A DNA stretch of 5,967 bases, taken from NCBI GenBank assembly GCA_026398835.1, contig JAPLSD010000009.1, positions 1 through 5,967 on the forward strand, in the 5' to 3' direction. The position numbers and the translations under genes are program-made. The number at the start of each line of letters is the position of its first letter. Positions within the stretch are counted from its first letter, which is position 1. Positions 1 through 5,967 of this stretch are shown piece after piece. A model generated the notes under the pieces. The model worked only from the letters and a program-made list of their open reading frames with translations, ran no database searches and had not been told where the DNA came from. The stretch is from Pseudomonas sp. (GTDB lineage: Bacteria; Pseudomonadota; Gammaproteobacteria; Pseudomonadales; Pseudomonadaceae).

Positions 1-1560
1 ATCGAACTGCCGCAAATGACCGAGACGGTCAAAGCGATCTTCATCGACCCGCGCCAGCAATGGTTGTATGTGGTTAACGGTCGTGCCCAGGCCGACGTGT
101 TCAGCCTGCGCGACAAGAGCCTCAACGGTCGCTACAAGCTGCTCGAAGACGGCAATGCCGAAGTGACTGCCAGTACCCAACTGGTGGGCGGTATCTCGTT
201 AATCATCGGTAACTCCAAAGGTGGCCTGGCCCAGTGGTTCATGGCCCGCGACCCGGATGGCGAGCAGCGGCTGAAACAGATTCGCACCTTCCAGATGGGC
301 ACCACGCCAATCGTCGAAATCACTGCCGAAGAACGCCGCAAAGGCTTCATCGCACTGGATGCCTCGGGCAAGCTCGGCGTGTTCCACAGCACCGCCCACC
401 GCACCTTGCTGGTTGATCAAGTGGTCGACGGCGCGGGCATCTTTGGTCTGTCGCCTCGGGCCAACCGCGTCATCGTCGAACAGGGCGGCAAGCTGCAACC
501 GCTGCTGCTGGACAACCCGCACCCGGAAGTTTCCTGGAGCGCGTTGTGGAGCAAAGTCTGGTACGAGAACTACGACGAGCCCAAATACGTCTGGCAATCG
601 ACCGCCGCCAACACCGACTTCGAACCCAAGCTGAGCCTCTCGCCGCTGACCTTCGGTACGCTGAAAGCGGCGTTCTACGCCATGCTGCTGGCCGCACCAC
701 TGGCCGTTGCCGCTGCGATCTATACCGCTTACTTCATGGCTCCGGGCATGCGCCGCAAGGTCAAACCGGTGATCGAGCTGATGGAAGCAATGCCGACGGT
801 GATCCTCGGCTTCTTCGCCGGTCTGTTTTTGGCGCCGTATGTCGAAGGCCATCTGCCGGGGATCTTCAGCCTGCTGCTGTTGATGCCGGTCGGCATCCTG
901 GTCGCCGGTTTCGCCTTCAGTCGCTTGCCTGAATCGCTGCGCGTGCGGGTACCGGACGGTTGGGAAAGCGCGATCCTGATTCCGGTGATCCTGTTCGTCG
1001 GCTGGCTCTCGCTGTACATGAGCCCGTACATGGAGGCCTGGTTCTTCGGCGGCGACATGCGCATGTGGATCTCCCACGACCTGGGCATCACCTATGACCA
1101 GCGCAACGCTCTGGTAGTCGGTCTGGCCATGGGCTTTGCGGTGATCCCGAACATCTACTCGATCGCCGAAGACGCCGTGTTCAGTGTGCCGCGTGGCCTG
1201 ACATTGGGTTCGCTGGCGCTCGGCGCTACGCCATGGCAGACCATGACTCGTGTGGTGATCCTCACCGCCAGTCCGGGCATCTTCTCGGCCTTGATGATCG
1301 GCATGGGCCGTGCGGTGGGTGAAACCATGATCGTGCTGATGGCCACCGGTAACACCCCGGTTATGGAAATGAACCTGTTCGAAGGCCTGCGCACCCTGGC
1401 CGCCAACGTTGCGGTGGAAATGCCCGAATCGGAAGTCGGCGGCAGCCACTACCGCGTGCTGTTCCTCTCGGCGCTGGTGCTGCTGTTGTTCACCTTCATC
1501 ATGAACACCCTCGCCGAGCTGATCCGTCAGCGTCTGCGCAAGAAATACTCGTCGCTTTAA
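1..1560 (+). CDS. pstC: Phosphate ABC transporter permease PstC (C-terminal part, 5' truncated by window edge)
   Basis: This is one of the two inner-membrane channel subunits of the PstSCAB high-affinity phosphate importer. The frame is open from base 1 with no start of its own, so the ATG at 16 is internal and the true start lies to the left. Numbering residues from base 1, roughly 1-190 are soluble, with repeated short beta-strand patterns (for example the GLAQWF and GKLGVF segments) resembling WD40/beta-propeller blades. Hydrophobic segments follow at about 221-246, 264-280, 288-308, 324-340, 370-388, 425-447 and 486-506. The EAA loop that contacts the ATPase is at about 390-420 (AEDAVFSVP...LALGAT). 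The PstC-typical GRAVGETM motif is at 436-443; its Arg437 and Glu441 correspond to the Arg/Glu pair important for transport in E. coli PstC. E. coli PstC is about 319 residues, so this protein is greatly enlarged. The stop TAA is 15 bases before pstA, which implies co-transcription and probable translational coupling. Identity as PstC is firm. The fold of the soluble part is inference. Confidence 0.95.
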   Translation: MELPQMTETVKAIFIDPRQQWLYVVNGRAQADVFSLRDKSLNGRYKLLEDGNAEVTASTQLVGGISLIIGNSKGGLAQWFMARDPDGEQRLKQIRTFQMGTTPIVEITAEERRKGFIALDASGKLGVFHSTAHRTLLVDQVVDGAGIFGLSPRANRVIVEQGGKLQPLLLDNPHPEVSWSALWSKVWYENYDEPKYVWQSTAANTDFEPKLSLSPLTFGTLKAAFYAMLLAAPLAVAAAIYTAYFMAPGMRRKVKPVIELMEAMPTVILGFFAGLFLAPYVEGHLPGIFSLLLLMPVGILVAGFAFSRLPESLRVRVPDGWESAILIPVILFVGWLSLYMSPYMEAWFFGGDMRMWISHDLGITYDQRNALVVGLAMGFAVIPNIYSIAEDAVFSVPRGLTLGSLALGATPWQTMTRVVILTASPGIFSALMIGMGRAVGETMIVLMATGNTPVMEMNLFEGLRTLAANVAVEMPESEVGGSHYRVLFLSALVLLLFTFIMNTLAELIRQRLRKKYSSL

Positions 1561-1562
1561 GA

Positions 1563-1578
1563 AAGGTAGAAGTCTGTG
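1563..1578 (+). promoter_or_regulatory. Ribosome-binding site deciding the GTG start of pstA
   Basis: AAGG at 1563-1566 lies nine bases before the GTG at 1576-1578 within the 15-base pstC-pstA gap. Starting here keeps the basic N-terminus (MKQNSLKGWFK) before the first membrane helix. The next in-frame ATG falls inside that helix, so the GTG is the most sensible start. Confidence 0.7.
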
Positions 1579-3246
1579 AAACAGAACTCCCTAAAAGGCT
1601 GGTTCAAGAGCGGCGCCCCAGGCGTCTGGATCAGCGGTGGTGCGGTCTCCATCGCGGTCATCATGACTATCGGTTTGCTGGCAGTGATTGCCGTGCGCGG
1701 TCTGGGCCACTTCTGGCCGGCGGACCTGATGCACGCCAGTTACGACGTGCCGAACCAGGCCAATCACATCGTCATCGGCGAAGTGGTGCAGAAAGAAGAA
1801 GTGCCCCGTGAGCGCCTGAAAAGTGCTGGCCTGCCAGTGCCCGATCAAGGCCCGGAGTTCATGACCCGCGAGCTGATCAAGGTCGGCAACCGTGACCTGA
1901 ACGGCAACGATTTCACCTGGACCGTCGGCGAGTGGCTGACCAACCAGACCACGCCGCCGGAACTGATGACCATTGAGCGTCGTGAGTGGGGCAACTTCTA
2001 CGGCTACCTGGTCAACGTCAAACAGGACGGCAAGGTCATTGCTGAGGGCGAGGCCGCCTGGCCAGAACTGCAATCACGTGTCGAGCGCGTCAACAAGCTC
2101 GCCGCGCAACTGAAAGTCCTCGAGAAGTCTGACATCGGCGCCATCAACTCTGGCCTTGAACGTCTGCGTCTGCATGCCCGCAAGCTGGAACTGGCCGGCA
2201 CCCTCGACGCCGCCGCTCAGGCTGATATGGATGGCGAGCGCGCCGAGCTGAACAATCGCTACCAGGCGGTCGAAGCGCAACTCAGTGACCTGCACACGCA
2301 GTTCAATCGCGACAGCCTCACGGCCCGCGATGCCAATGGCAAAGAAGTGGAAATCGGTATCGGCAAAGTGGTTCACGCCTACCAGCCGAACGCCATGAGC
2401 ACGCTGACCAAAGTCGGCTTCTACTTCAGCAAGGTCTGGGAATTCCTCAGCGACGACCCACGTGAAGCCAACACCGAAGGCGGGATCTTCCCGGCGATTT
2501 TCGGCACGGTGATGATGACCCTGATCATGGCCATGATCGTTACCCCGTTCGGCGTGCTGGCGGCGGTCTACCTGCGTGAATATGCGCGCCAAGGCCCAAT
2601 GACCCGACTGATCCGCATTGCCGTGAACAACCTGGCGGGTGTACCGGCCATCGTTTACGGTGTGTTTGGTCTGGGCTTCTTCGTCTACGTGCTGGGCGGT
2701 TCGGTCGACCGTTTGTTCTTCCCTGAAGCCTTGCCGGCGCCGACCTTCGGTACGCCGGGTCTGCTCTGGGCCTCGCTGACCCTGGCGCTGCTGGCGGTGC
2801 CGGTGGTAATTGTCGCCACTGAAGAAGGTCTGGCGCGGATTCCTCGCACCGTCCGTGAAGGTTCGTTGGCACTCGGCGCGACCAAGGCGGAAACGCTGTG
2901 GAAGATCGTCCTGCCAATGGCCAGCCCGGCGATGATGACCGGCATGATCCTCGCCGTGGCCCGTGCCGCGGGTGAAGTGGCGCCGCTGATGCTCGTAGGT
3001 GTGGTGAAACTGGCGCCGTCGCTGCCGGTGGATGGCAACTACCCGTACCTTCACCTTGATCAGAAAATCATGCACTTGGGCTTCCATATCTATGACGTCG
3101 GCTTCCAGAGCCCGAACGTCGAAGCCGCACGGCCGTTGGTGTACGCCACAGCGCTGCTGCTGGTGCTGGTGATCGCCACGCTTAACCTGTCGGCAGTGTG
3201 GATTCGTAACCACCTGCGCGAGAAATACAAAGCTTTGGATAGCTGA
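1576..3246 (+). CDS. pstA: Phosphate ABC transporter permease PstA, enlarged form
   Basis: This is the second channel subunit of the phosphate importer, 556 residues against about 296 in E. coli. The GTG start at 1576 is supported by an AAGG ribosome-binding site at 1563-1566 and by the protein reading straight into a basic N-terminus and a first membrane segment (about 17-40). Residues about 41-302 are an insertion between membrane segments 1 and 2, predicted to be periplasmic: two beta-rich stretches (about 60-160 and 255-285) flank a charged, Leu/Ala-rich coiled-coil region (about 162-248). The standard permease core follows: segments at about 306-333, 352-374 and 396-415, the EAA loop at 416-447 (EEGLARIP...REGSLALGAT...KIVLP), the PstA-like ARAAGEVAPL motif at 462-471 with Arg463, and a last segment at about 525-545. 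Translation ends with tandem stops, TGA at 3244-3246 and TAG directly after. It follows pstC closely and belongs to the same transcript. The family call is firm; the role of the insertion is unknown. Confidence 0.96.
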   Translation: MKQNSLKGWFKSGAPGVWISGGAVSIAVIMTIGLLAVIAVRGLGHFWPADLMHASYDVPNQANHIVIGEVVQKEEVPRERLKSAGLPVPDQGPEFMTRELIKVGNRDLNGNDFTWTVGEWLTNQTTPPELMTIERREWGNFYGYLVNVKQDGKVIAEGEAAWPELQSRVERVNKLAAQLKVLEKSDIGAINSGLERLRLHARKLELAGTLDAAAQADMDGERAELNNRYQAVEAQLSDLHTQFNRDSLTARDANGKEVEIGIGKVVHAYQPNAMSTLTKVGFYFSKVWEFLSDDPREANTEGGIFPAIFGTVMMTLIMAMIVTPFGVLAAVYLREYARQGPMTRLIRIAVNNLAGVPAIVYGVFGLGFFVYVLGGSVDRLFFPEALPAPTFGTPGLLWASLTLALLAVPVVIVATEEGLARIPRTVREGSLALGATKAETLWKIVLPMASPAMMTGMILAVARAAGEVAPLMLVGVVKLAPSLPVDGNYPYLHLDQKIMHLGFHIYDVGFQSPNVEAARPLVYATALLLVLVIATLNLSAVWIRNHLREKYKALDS

Positions 3247-3269
3247 TAGCGGTCCTCAAAATTGAATGC

Positions 3270-3293
3270 GCCGCTGGCCCCGATGCCAGCGGC
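3270..3293 (+). repeat. Perfect 9-bp stem-loop in the pstA-pstB gap
   Basis: The arms GCCGCTGGC (3270-3278) and GCCAGCGGC (3285-3293) are exact reverse complements around a 6-base loop, CCCGAT. No run of T follows the hairpin (the next bases are TCACTGAAACG), so it is not a canonical intrinsic terminator. It begins 24 bases after the pstA stop and ends 36 bases before pstB. Plausible roles, by inference, are protection of the upstream pstCA message from 3' exonucleases, an RNA-processing site or partial attenuation giving different levels of PstB and the permeases. Confidence 0.6.
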
Positions 3294-3329
3294 TCACTGA
3301 AACGAATTTGTTAGCACAGGGAGCCTCCC

Positions 3330-4163
3330 ATGCAGCACGAAGCACATAGCCACGGCATCAACATGTCCGCCCTGGGTCGCGACAAGCAGAGCCTGAGCCT
3401 GGCGCAAGAAACCGTTGCCATCGAAGTCCCGGCCCTGAGCCTGTACTACGGCGACAAACAAGCGCTGTTCGACGTCAGCATGAATATCCCCAAGCAACGT
3501 GTGACTGCCTTCATCGGCCCGTCCGGTTGCGGCAAGTCGACCCTGCTGCGCACCTTCAACCGGATGAACGATCTGGTCGATGGCTGCCGCGTGGAAGGCG
3601 AAATCAACCTGTACGGCAACAACATCTACCGCAAGGGCGAAGACGTCGCCGAGCTGCGTCGCCGGGTCGGGATGGTATTCCAGAAGCCTAACCCGTTCCC
3701 GAAAACCATCTATGAAAACGTGGTCTACGGCCTGCGTATTCAAGGCATCAACAAAAAGCGCGTGCTCGACGAAGCGGTCGAGTGGGCACTCAAGGGCGCG
3801 GCGTTGTGGGAGGAGGTCAAGGACCGCCTGCACGAATCGGCACTCGGCCTGTCCGGCGGTCAGCAACAACGTCTGGTGATTGCCCGCACCATCGCCGTGG
3901 AGCCGGAAGTCCTGCTGCTCGACGAGCCGTGCTCGGCACTCGATCCGATCTCGACGCTGAAAGTCGAAGAGCTGATCTACGAACTGAAATCCAAATTCAC
4001 CATCGTTATCGTTACCCACAACATGCAACAGGCCGCTCGGGTTTCCGACTACACAGCGTTCATGTACATGGGCAAACTGGTGGAGTTCGGCGACACCGAC
4101 ACCCTGTTCACCAATCCGGCGAAGAAGCAGACCGAAGACTACATCACGGGTCGTTACGGCTAG
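3330..4163 (+). CDS. pstB: Phosphate ABC transporter ATP-binding protein PstB
   Basis: This is the cytoplasmic ATPase that drives phosphate import through PstC/PstA; 277 residues. All ABC motifs are intact: Walker [10 protein letters not shown] at 63-71, Q-loop Gln118 in [10 protein letters not shown], signature LSGGQQQR at 174-181, Walker B LLLDEP at 195-200, D-loop SALD at 202-205 and switch His230 in [10 protein letters not shown]. The C-terminus [13 protein letters not shown] is characteristic of PstB. The ATG at 3330 is preceded by AGGGAG (3318-3323) at good spacing. The ATG at codon 12 has no such site, so the longer start is preferred; it gives an N-terminal extension of about 20 residues relative to E. 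coli PstB, with several His near the start. It lies 83 bases after pstA and 72 before phoU, on the same strand. The assignment is as certain as sequence alone allows. Confidence 0.98.
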   Translation: MQHEAHSHGINMSALGRDKQSLSLAQETVAIEVPALSLYYGDKQALFDVSMNIPKQRVTAFIGPSGCGKSTLLRTFNRMNDLVDGCRVEGEINLYGNNIYRKGEDVAELRRRVGMVFQKPNPFPKTIYENVVYGLRIQGINKKRVLDEAVEWALKGAALWEEVKDRLHESALGLSGGQQQRLVIARTIAVEPEVLLLDEPCSALDPISTLKVEELIYELKSKFTIVIVTHNMQQAARVSDYTAFMYMGKLVEFGDTDTLFTNPAKKQTEDYITGRYG

Positions 4164-4192
4164 GAAGCCTTCGTGGCTCACTGAACCAATGC

Positions 4193-4206
4193 TGCGGTCG
4201 ACCGCA
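4193..4206. repeat. 14-bp perfect palindrome in the pstB-phoU gap
   Basis: TGCGGTCGACCGCA at 4193-4206 equals its own reverse complement. It lies 29 bases after the pstB stop and ends 29 bases before the phoU start. With no loop it would form only a short, strained RNA hairpin, so a dimeric protein-binding site is as plausible as an RNA element. In GC-rich DNA a chance palindrome of this length is uncommon but not decisive. No function is assigned. Confidence 0.4.
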
Positions 4207-4235
4207 CCTTCCCGGACGCTCCAAGGACGCCAACC

Positions 4236-4997
4236 ATGATTAGTAAAGACAGCCTCACGCATCACATCTCCCAGCAGTTCAATGCCGAACTCGAGGAGGT
4301 GCGCAGCCACCTCCTGGCGATGGGTGGTCTGGTCGAGAAACAGGTCAACGACGCGGTGACCGCGCTGATCGAGGCCGACACGGGTCTGGCCCAGCAAGTG
4401 CGCGAGATCGACGACCAGATCAACCAGATGGAGCGCAACATCGACGAAGAGTGCCTGCGCATTCTGGCCCGTCGTCAGCCGGCTGCGTCCGACTTGCGCT
4501 TGATCATCAGCATCTCCAAATCGGTGATCGACCTGGAGCGTATTGGCGATGAAGCGACCAAGATCGCCCGCCGTGCTATCCAGTTGTGCGAAGAAGGCGA
4601 AGCGCCGCGTGGTTACGTCGAGGTCCGGCACATCGGCGACCAGGTGCGCAACATGGTCCGCGATGCGCTGGACGCCTTCGCCCGCTTCGACGCCGACCTG
4701 GCGCTGTCGGTGGCGCAGTACGACAAGATCATCGACCGCGAATACAAGACCGCACTGCGTGAGTTGGCTACCTACATGATGGAAGACCCGCGCTCTATCT
4801 CGCGGGTCTTGAGCATCATCTGGGTCCTGCGTTCTCTCGAGCGGATTGGCGACCACGCGCGCAATATCTCGGAACTGGTGATCTACCTGGTGCGCGGCAC
4901 TGACGTGCGTCACCTGGGACTCAAGCGCATGAAGGAAGAAGTTGAAGGCACAAGCGCTGAAAACGCTAATGTTCCGGGCAAACCTGACGATAAGTAA
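4236..4997 (+). CDS. phoU: Phosphate signalling regulator PhoU
   Basis: PhoU is a cytoplasmic, peripheral-membrane protein that links the Pst transporter to the sensor kinase PhoR and keeps the Pho regulon off when phosphate is plentiful. The product has 253 residues, close to the roughly 240 of E. coli PhoU. It shows the two-fold repeat of the family: an all-helical first half with ERIGDEATKIARR at 101-113 and a second half with ERIGDHARNISE at 202-213. The ExxxD pairs Glu101/Asp105 and Glu202/Asp206 belong to the metal-binding signature. The last 20 or so residues are a charged, probably disordered tail. The ATG at 4236 has AAGGA at 4223-4227 eight bases upstream. Its place as last gene of the pst operon, before a terminator, is the classic arrangement; in such operons loss of PhoU normally derepresses the Pho regulon. 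Confidence 0.97.
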   Translation: MISKDSLTHHISQQFNAELEEVRSHLLAMGGLVEKQVNDAVTALIEADTGLAQQVREIDDQINQMERNIDEECLRILARRQPAASDLRLIISISKSVIDLERIGDEATKIARRAIQLCEEGEAPRGYVEVRHIGDQVRNMVRDALDAFARFDADLALSVAQYDKIIDREYKTALRELATYMMEDPRSISRVLSIIWVLRSLERIGDHARNISELVIYLVRGTDVRHLGLKRMKEEVEGTSAENANVPGKPDDK

Positions 4998-5008
4998 GAT
5001 TGCCCAAG

Positions 5009-5045
5009 AAAAGCGCCCGGCCTTTTGGTCGGGCGTTTTTGTTTG
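5009..5045 (+). terminator. Rho-independent terminator of the pst-phoU operon
   Basis: The stem CGCCCGGCC (5014-5022) pairs with GGTCGGGCG (5027-5035) over nine positions, one of them a G-U wobble, around a TTTT loop. It is followed by TTTTTGTTTG (5036-5045). Four A residues upstream (5009-5012) can extend pairing with the T run. It begins 11 bases after the phoU stop. The structure is strong and should end the operon transcript, separating phoU from the response regulator gene. Confidence 0.9.
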
Positions 5046-5103
5046 TGGTTTTCGAATTCATAGCACCCGCGAATGAAAAAGTACCGGCGTGACTGAAGAG
5101 TTT

Positions 5104-5116
5104 TGGCAAATTGCCA
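5104..5116. promoter_or_regulatory. Inverted repeat TGGCAA-A-TTGCCA before the response regulator gene
   Basis: Two 6-base arms (5104-5109 and 5111-5116) are exact reverse complements around a single A. The site lies 45 bases upstream of the response regulator start, in the AT-richer stretch after the phoU terminator where that gene's promoter should be. It overlaps a TTGGCA (5103-5108) that could serve as a -35 element. The best matching -10 (TATGCT, 5129-5134) is 20 bases downstream, longer than usual, so the promoter itself is uncertain. An operator is possible; no regulator is identified. Confidence 0.35.
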
Positions 5117-5161
5117 TCAGCTAAGCGTTATGCTTGCCGGGATTTTTTAAAGGGGTGGTCG

Positions 5162-5967
5162 ATGAGTAAGGTAAGTGTGTTGGTGGTGGATGATGCTTCG
5201 TTCATTCGTGACCTGGTGAAGAAGTGCCTGCGCAACTACTTTCCCGGTATCAGGATTGAAGACGCCGTCAACGGCAAGAAAGCCCAGGCCATACTCGCCC
5301 GTGAAGCGTTTGACCTGGTCCTGTGCGATTGGGAAATGCCGGAAATGTCTGGCCTCGAACTGCTGACCTGGTGCCGCGAGCAAGACAACCTCAAGGCCAT
5401 GCCGTTCGTCATGGTCACCAGCCGTGGCGACAAAGAGAACGTGGTTCAGGCGATTCAGGCCGGCGTTTCCGGCTACGTCAGCAAGCCCTTCACCAACGAG
5501 CAGTTGCTGACCAAGGTCAAACAGGCCCTGAACAAAGTCGGCAAACTCGACACCTTGCTGGCCAGCGCCCCGACCAAAATGAACTCGGCGTTCGGCAACG
5601 ATTCCCTCAGCGCCCTGACCGGCGGCAAGGCTGCAGTGATCCCGTCGGCGGCTGCCCCGGTTAATCCGTTTGCCAAGCCTGCAGCCGCTGCGCCAGCTCG
5701 CGGTCTGCTCAACAGCCCACCGGTCCAGGCGCCAGCAGCCGCTGCTGCGTCGGCTGGCGGTCGTGGCCAAGGCCAAGGCCAACTGCGTCTGCCCAGCGGC
5801 ACGCAGCAGTGCGTGATCAAAGCCCTGAGCCTCAAGGAAGCGCTGCTGGTGGTCCGTCGCACTGAAACCCTGCCACAGGTACTCGATAGCGCAGTACTTG
5901 ACCTTGAGCAGGGCGACAGCGCCGAAGTAGCGCGTCTGAACGGCTACCTGCATGCGATCGTCGCCCA
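5162..5967 (+). CDS. CheY-like response regulator with Ala/Pro/Gln-rich linker and C-terminal domain (3' truncated by window edge)
   Basis: The frame from ATG 5162 stays open to the window end: 268 codons plus two bases, no stop seen. AGGGG at 5151-5155 is a well-placed ribosome-binding site. Residues 1-125 are a complete receiver domain: acidic pair Asp10/Asp11, phosphoacceptor Asp56 in LCDWEMP, Thr86 in MVTSR, Tyr105 and Lys108 in GYVSKPF. It should therefore be phosphorylated by a histidine kinase, which is not in this window. Residues about 130-207 are a low-complexity Ala/Pro/Gly/Gln linker ending in a GQ repeat. From about 207 a beta-rich region begins (LRLPSG, then CVIKALSLKEALLVV), resembling the start of a PilZ-type barrel but lacking a clear RxxxR or [DN]xSxxG cyclic-di-GMP motif. 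There is no helix-turn-helix in the visible part, so it is unlikely to be an ordinary DNA-binding regulator. From memory, pseudomonads carry a response regulator at this place after phoU (PA5364 in P. aeruginosa). The receiver call is firm and the C-terminal call tentative. Confidence 0.9.
   Translation, partial: MSKVSVLVVDDASFIRDLVKKCLRNYFPGIRIEDAVNGKKAQAILAREAFDLVLCDWEMPEMSGLELLTWCREQDNLKAMPFVMVTSRGDKENVVQAIQAGVSGYVSKPFTNEQLLTKVKQALNKVGKLDTLLASAPTKMNSAFGNDSLSALTGGKAAVIPSAAAPVNPFAKPAAAAPARGLLNSPPVQAPAAAAASAGGRGQGQGQLRLPSGTQQCVIKALSLKEALLVVRRTETLPQVLDSAVLDLEQGDSAEVARLNGYLHAIVA
5765..5782 (+). repeat. Three tandem copies of GGCCAA inside the response regulator gene
   Basis: GGCCAA occurs three times without interruption and in frame, encoding Gly-Gln three times (residues 202-207) at the end of the linker. 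Copy-number changes would keep the frame and alter only linker length by two residues per unit. Confidence 0.8.

Noticed and set aside
199..1449. Long minus-strand open frame opposite pstC
   Set aside because: The protein is very rich in His, Gln, Arg and Asp and has no recognisable domain. It mirrors the codon bias of the confident pstC frame on the plus strand.
2074..3213. Long minus-strand open frame opposite pstA
   Set aside because: It shows the same His/Gln/Arg-rich composition, lies wholly antisense to a well-supported gene and has no convincing start context.
3294..4913. A 539-codon minus-strand open frame opposite pstB and phoU
   Set aside because: It is the longest antisense frame and even crosses an intergenic gap, but its composition is that of a shadow of GC-rich codons, both genes beneath it are certain, and no domain is visible.
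5073..5096. Tiny open frame (7 codons, MKKYRRD) in the phoU-response regulator gap
   Set aside because: It is too short to judge and has no ribosome-binding site upstream, so chance is sufficient explanation.
5104..5134. Sigma-54 promoter suggested by TGGCA followed by TTGCC
   Set aside because: The GG and GC elements are only 6 bases apart instead of about 10, and no other downstream GC fits the spacing.
3247..5161. Pho boxes in the intergenic gaps
   Set aside because: No direct repeats resembling CTGTCAT with 11-base spacing were found in any gap. The Pho box is expected upstream of pstS or pstC, outside the window.
5147..5953. Minus-strand open frame opposite the response regulator
   Set aside because: The plus-strand frame encodes a complete receiver domain with all catalytic residues, so the antisense frame is incidental.
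1..5967. tRNA, rRNA, CRISPR, insertion sequence or phage remnants
   Set aside because: No cloverleaf, spaced repeat array, transposase or terminal inverted repeats were seen. The window is almost fully occupied by housekeeping genes of uniform composition.

Overview
The window is an ordinary-looking chromosomal stretch of a high-GC gammaproteobacterium, most likely a Pseudomonas, probably of the fluorescens/putida side of the genus. This is inferred from GC-rich third codon positions, from oversized PstC and PstA permeases typical of pseudomonads, and from the order pstC-pstA-pstB-phoU followed by a stand-alone response regulator. All five genes are on the plus strand. The first (pstC) enters from the left edge and the last (response regulator) runs off the right edge.

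Layout: 1-1560 is the C-terminal 519 codons of pstC. After 15 bases comes pstA (1576-3246, GTG start, tandem TGA-TAG stops). An 83-base gap with a perfect 9-bp hairpin leads to pstB (3330-4163). A 72-base gap with a 14-bp palindrome leads to phoU (4236-4997). A strong intrinsic terminator (stem 5014-5035) closes this unit. A 164-base gap holding the terminator and a TGGCAA-A-TTGCCA inverted repeat separates phoU from a CheY-like response regulator gene starting at 5162, which has an Ala/Pro/Gln-rich linker and an unassigned, possibly degenerate PilZ-like C-terminal domain.

Function: PstC and PstA form the inner-membrane channel of the high-affinity phosphate ABC importer, PstB is its ATPase, and PhoU couples transporter state to the PhoR/PhoB two-component system. 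The phosphate-binding protein gene (pstS) and the Pho box expected to control the operon are not in the window and would lie to the left. No promoter resembling a Pho box was seen here.

I do not see an undescribed multi-gene system. The items most worth a look are the large extracytoplasmic insertions in both permeases (a beta-propeller-like domain in PstC, a coiled-coil-containing domain in PstA), two extra hydrophobic segments in PstC, and the poorly characterised response regulator next to phoU.
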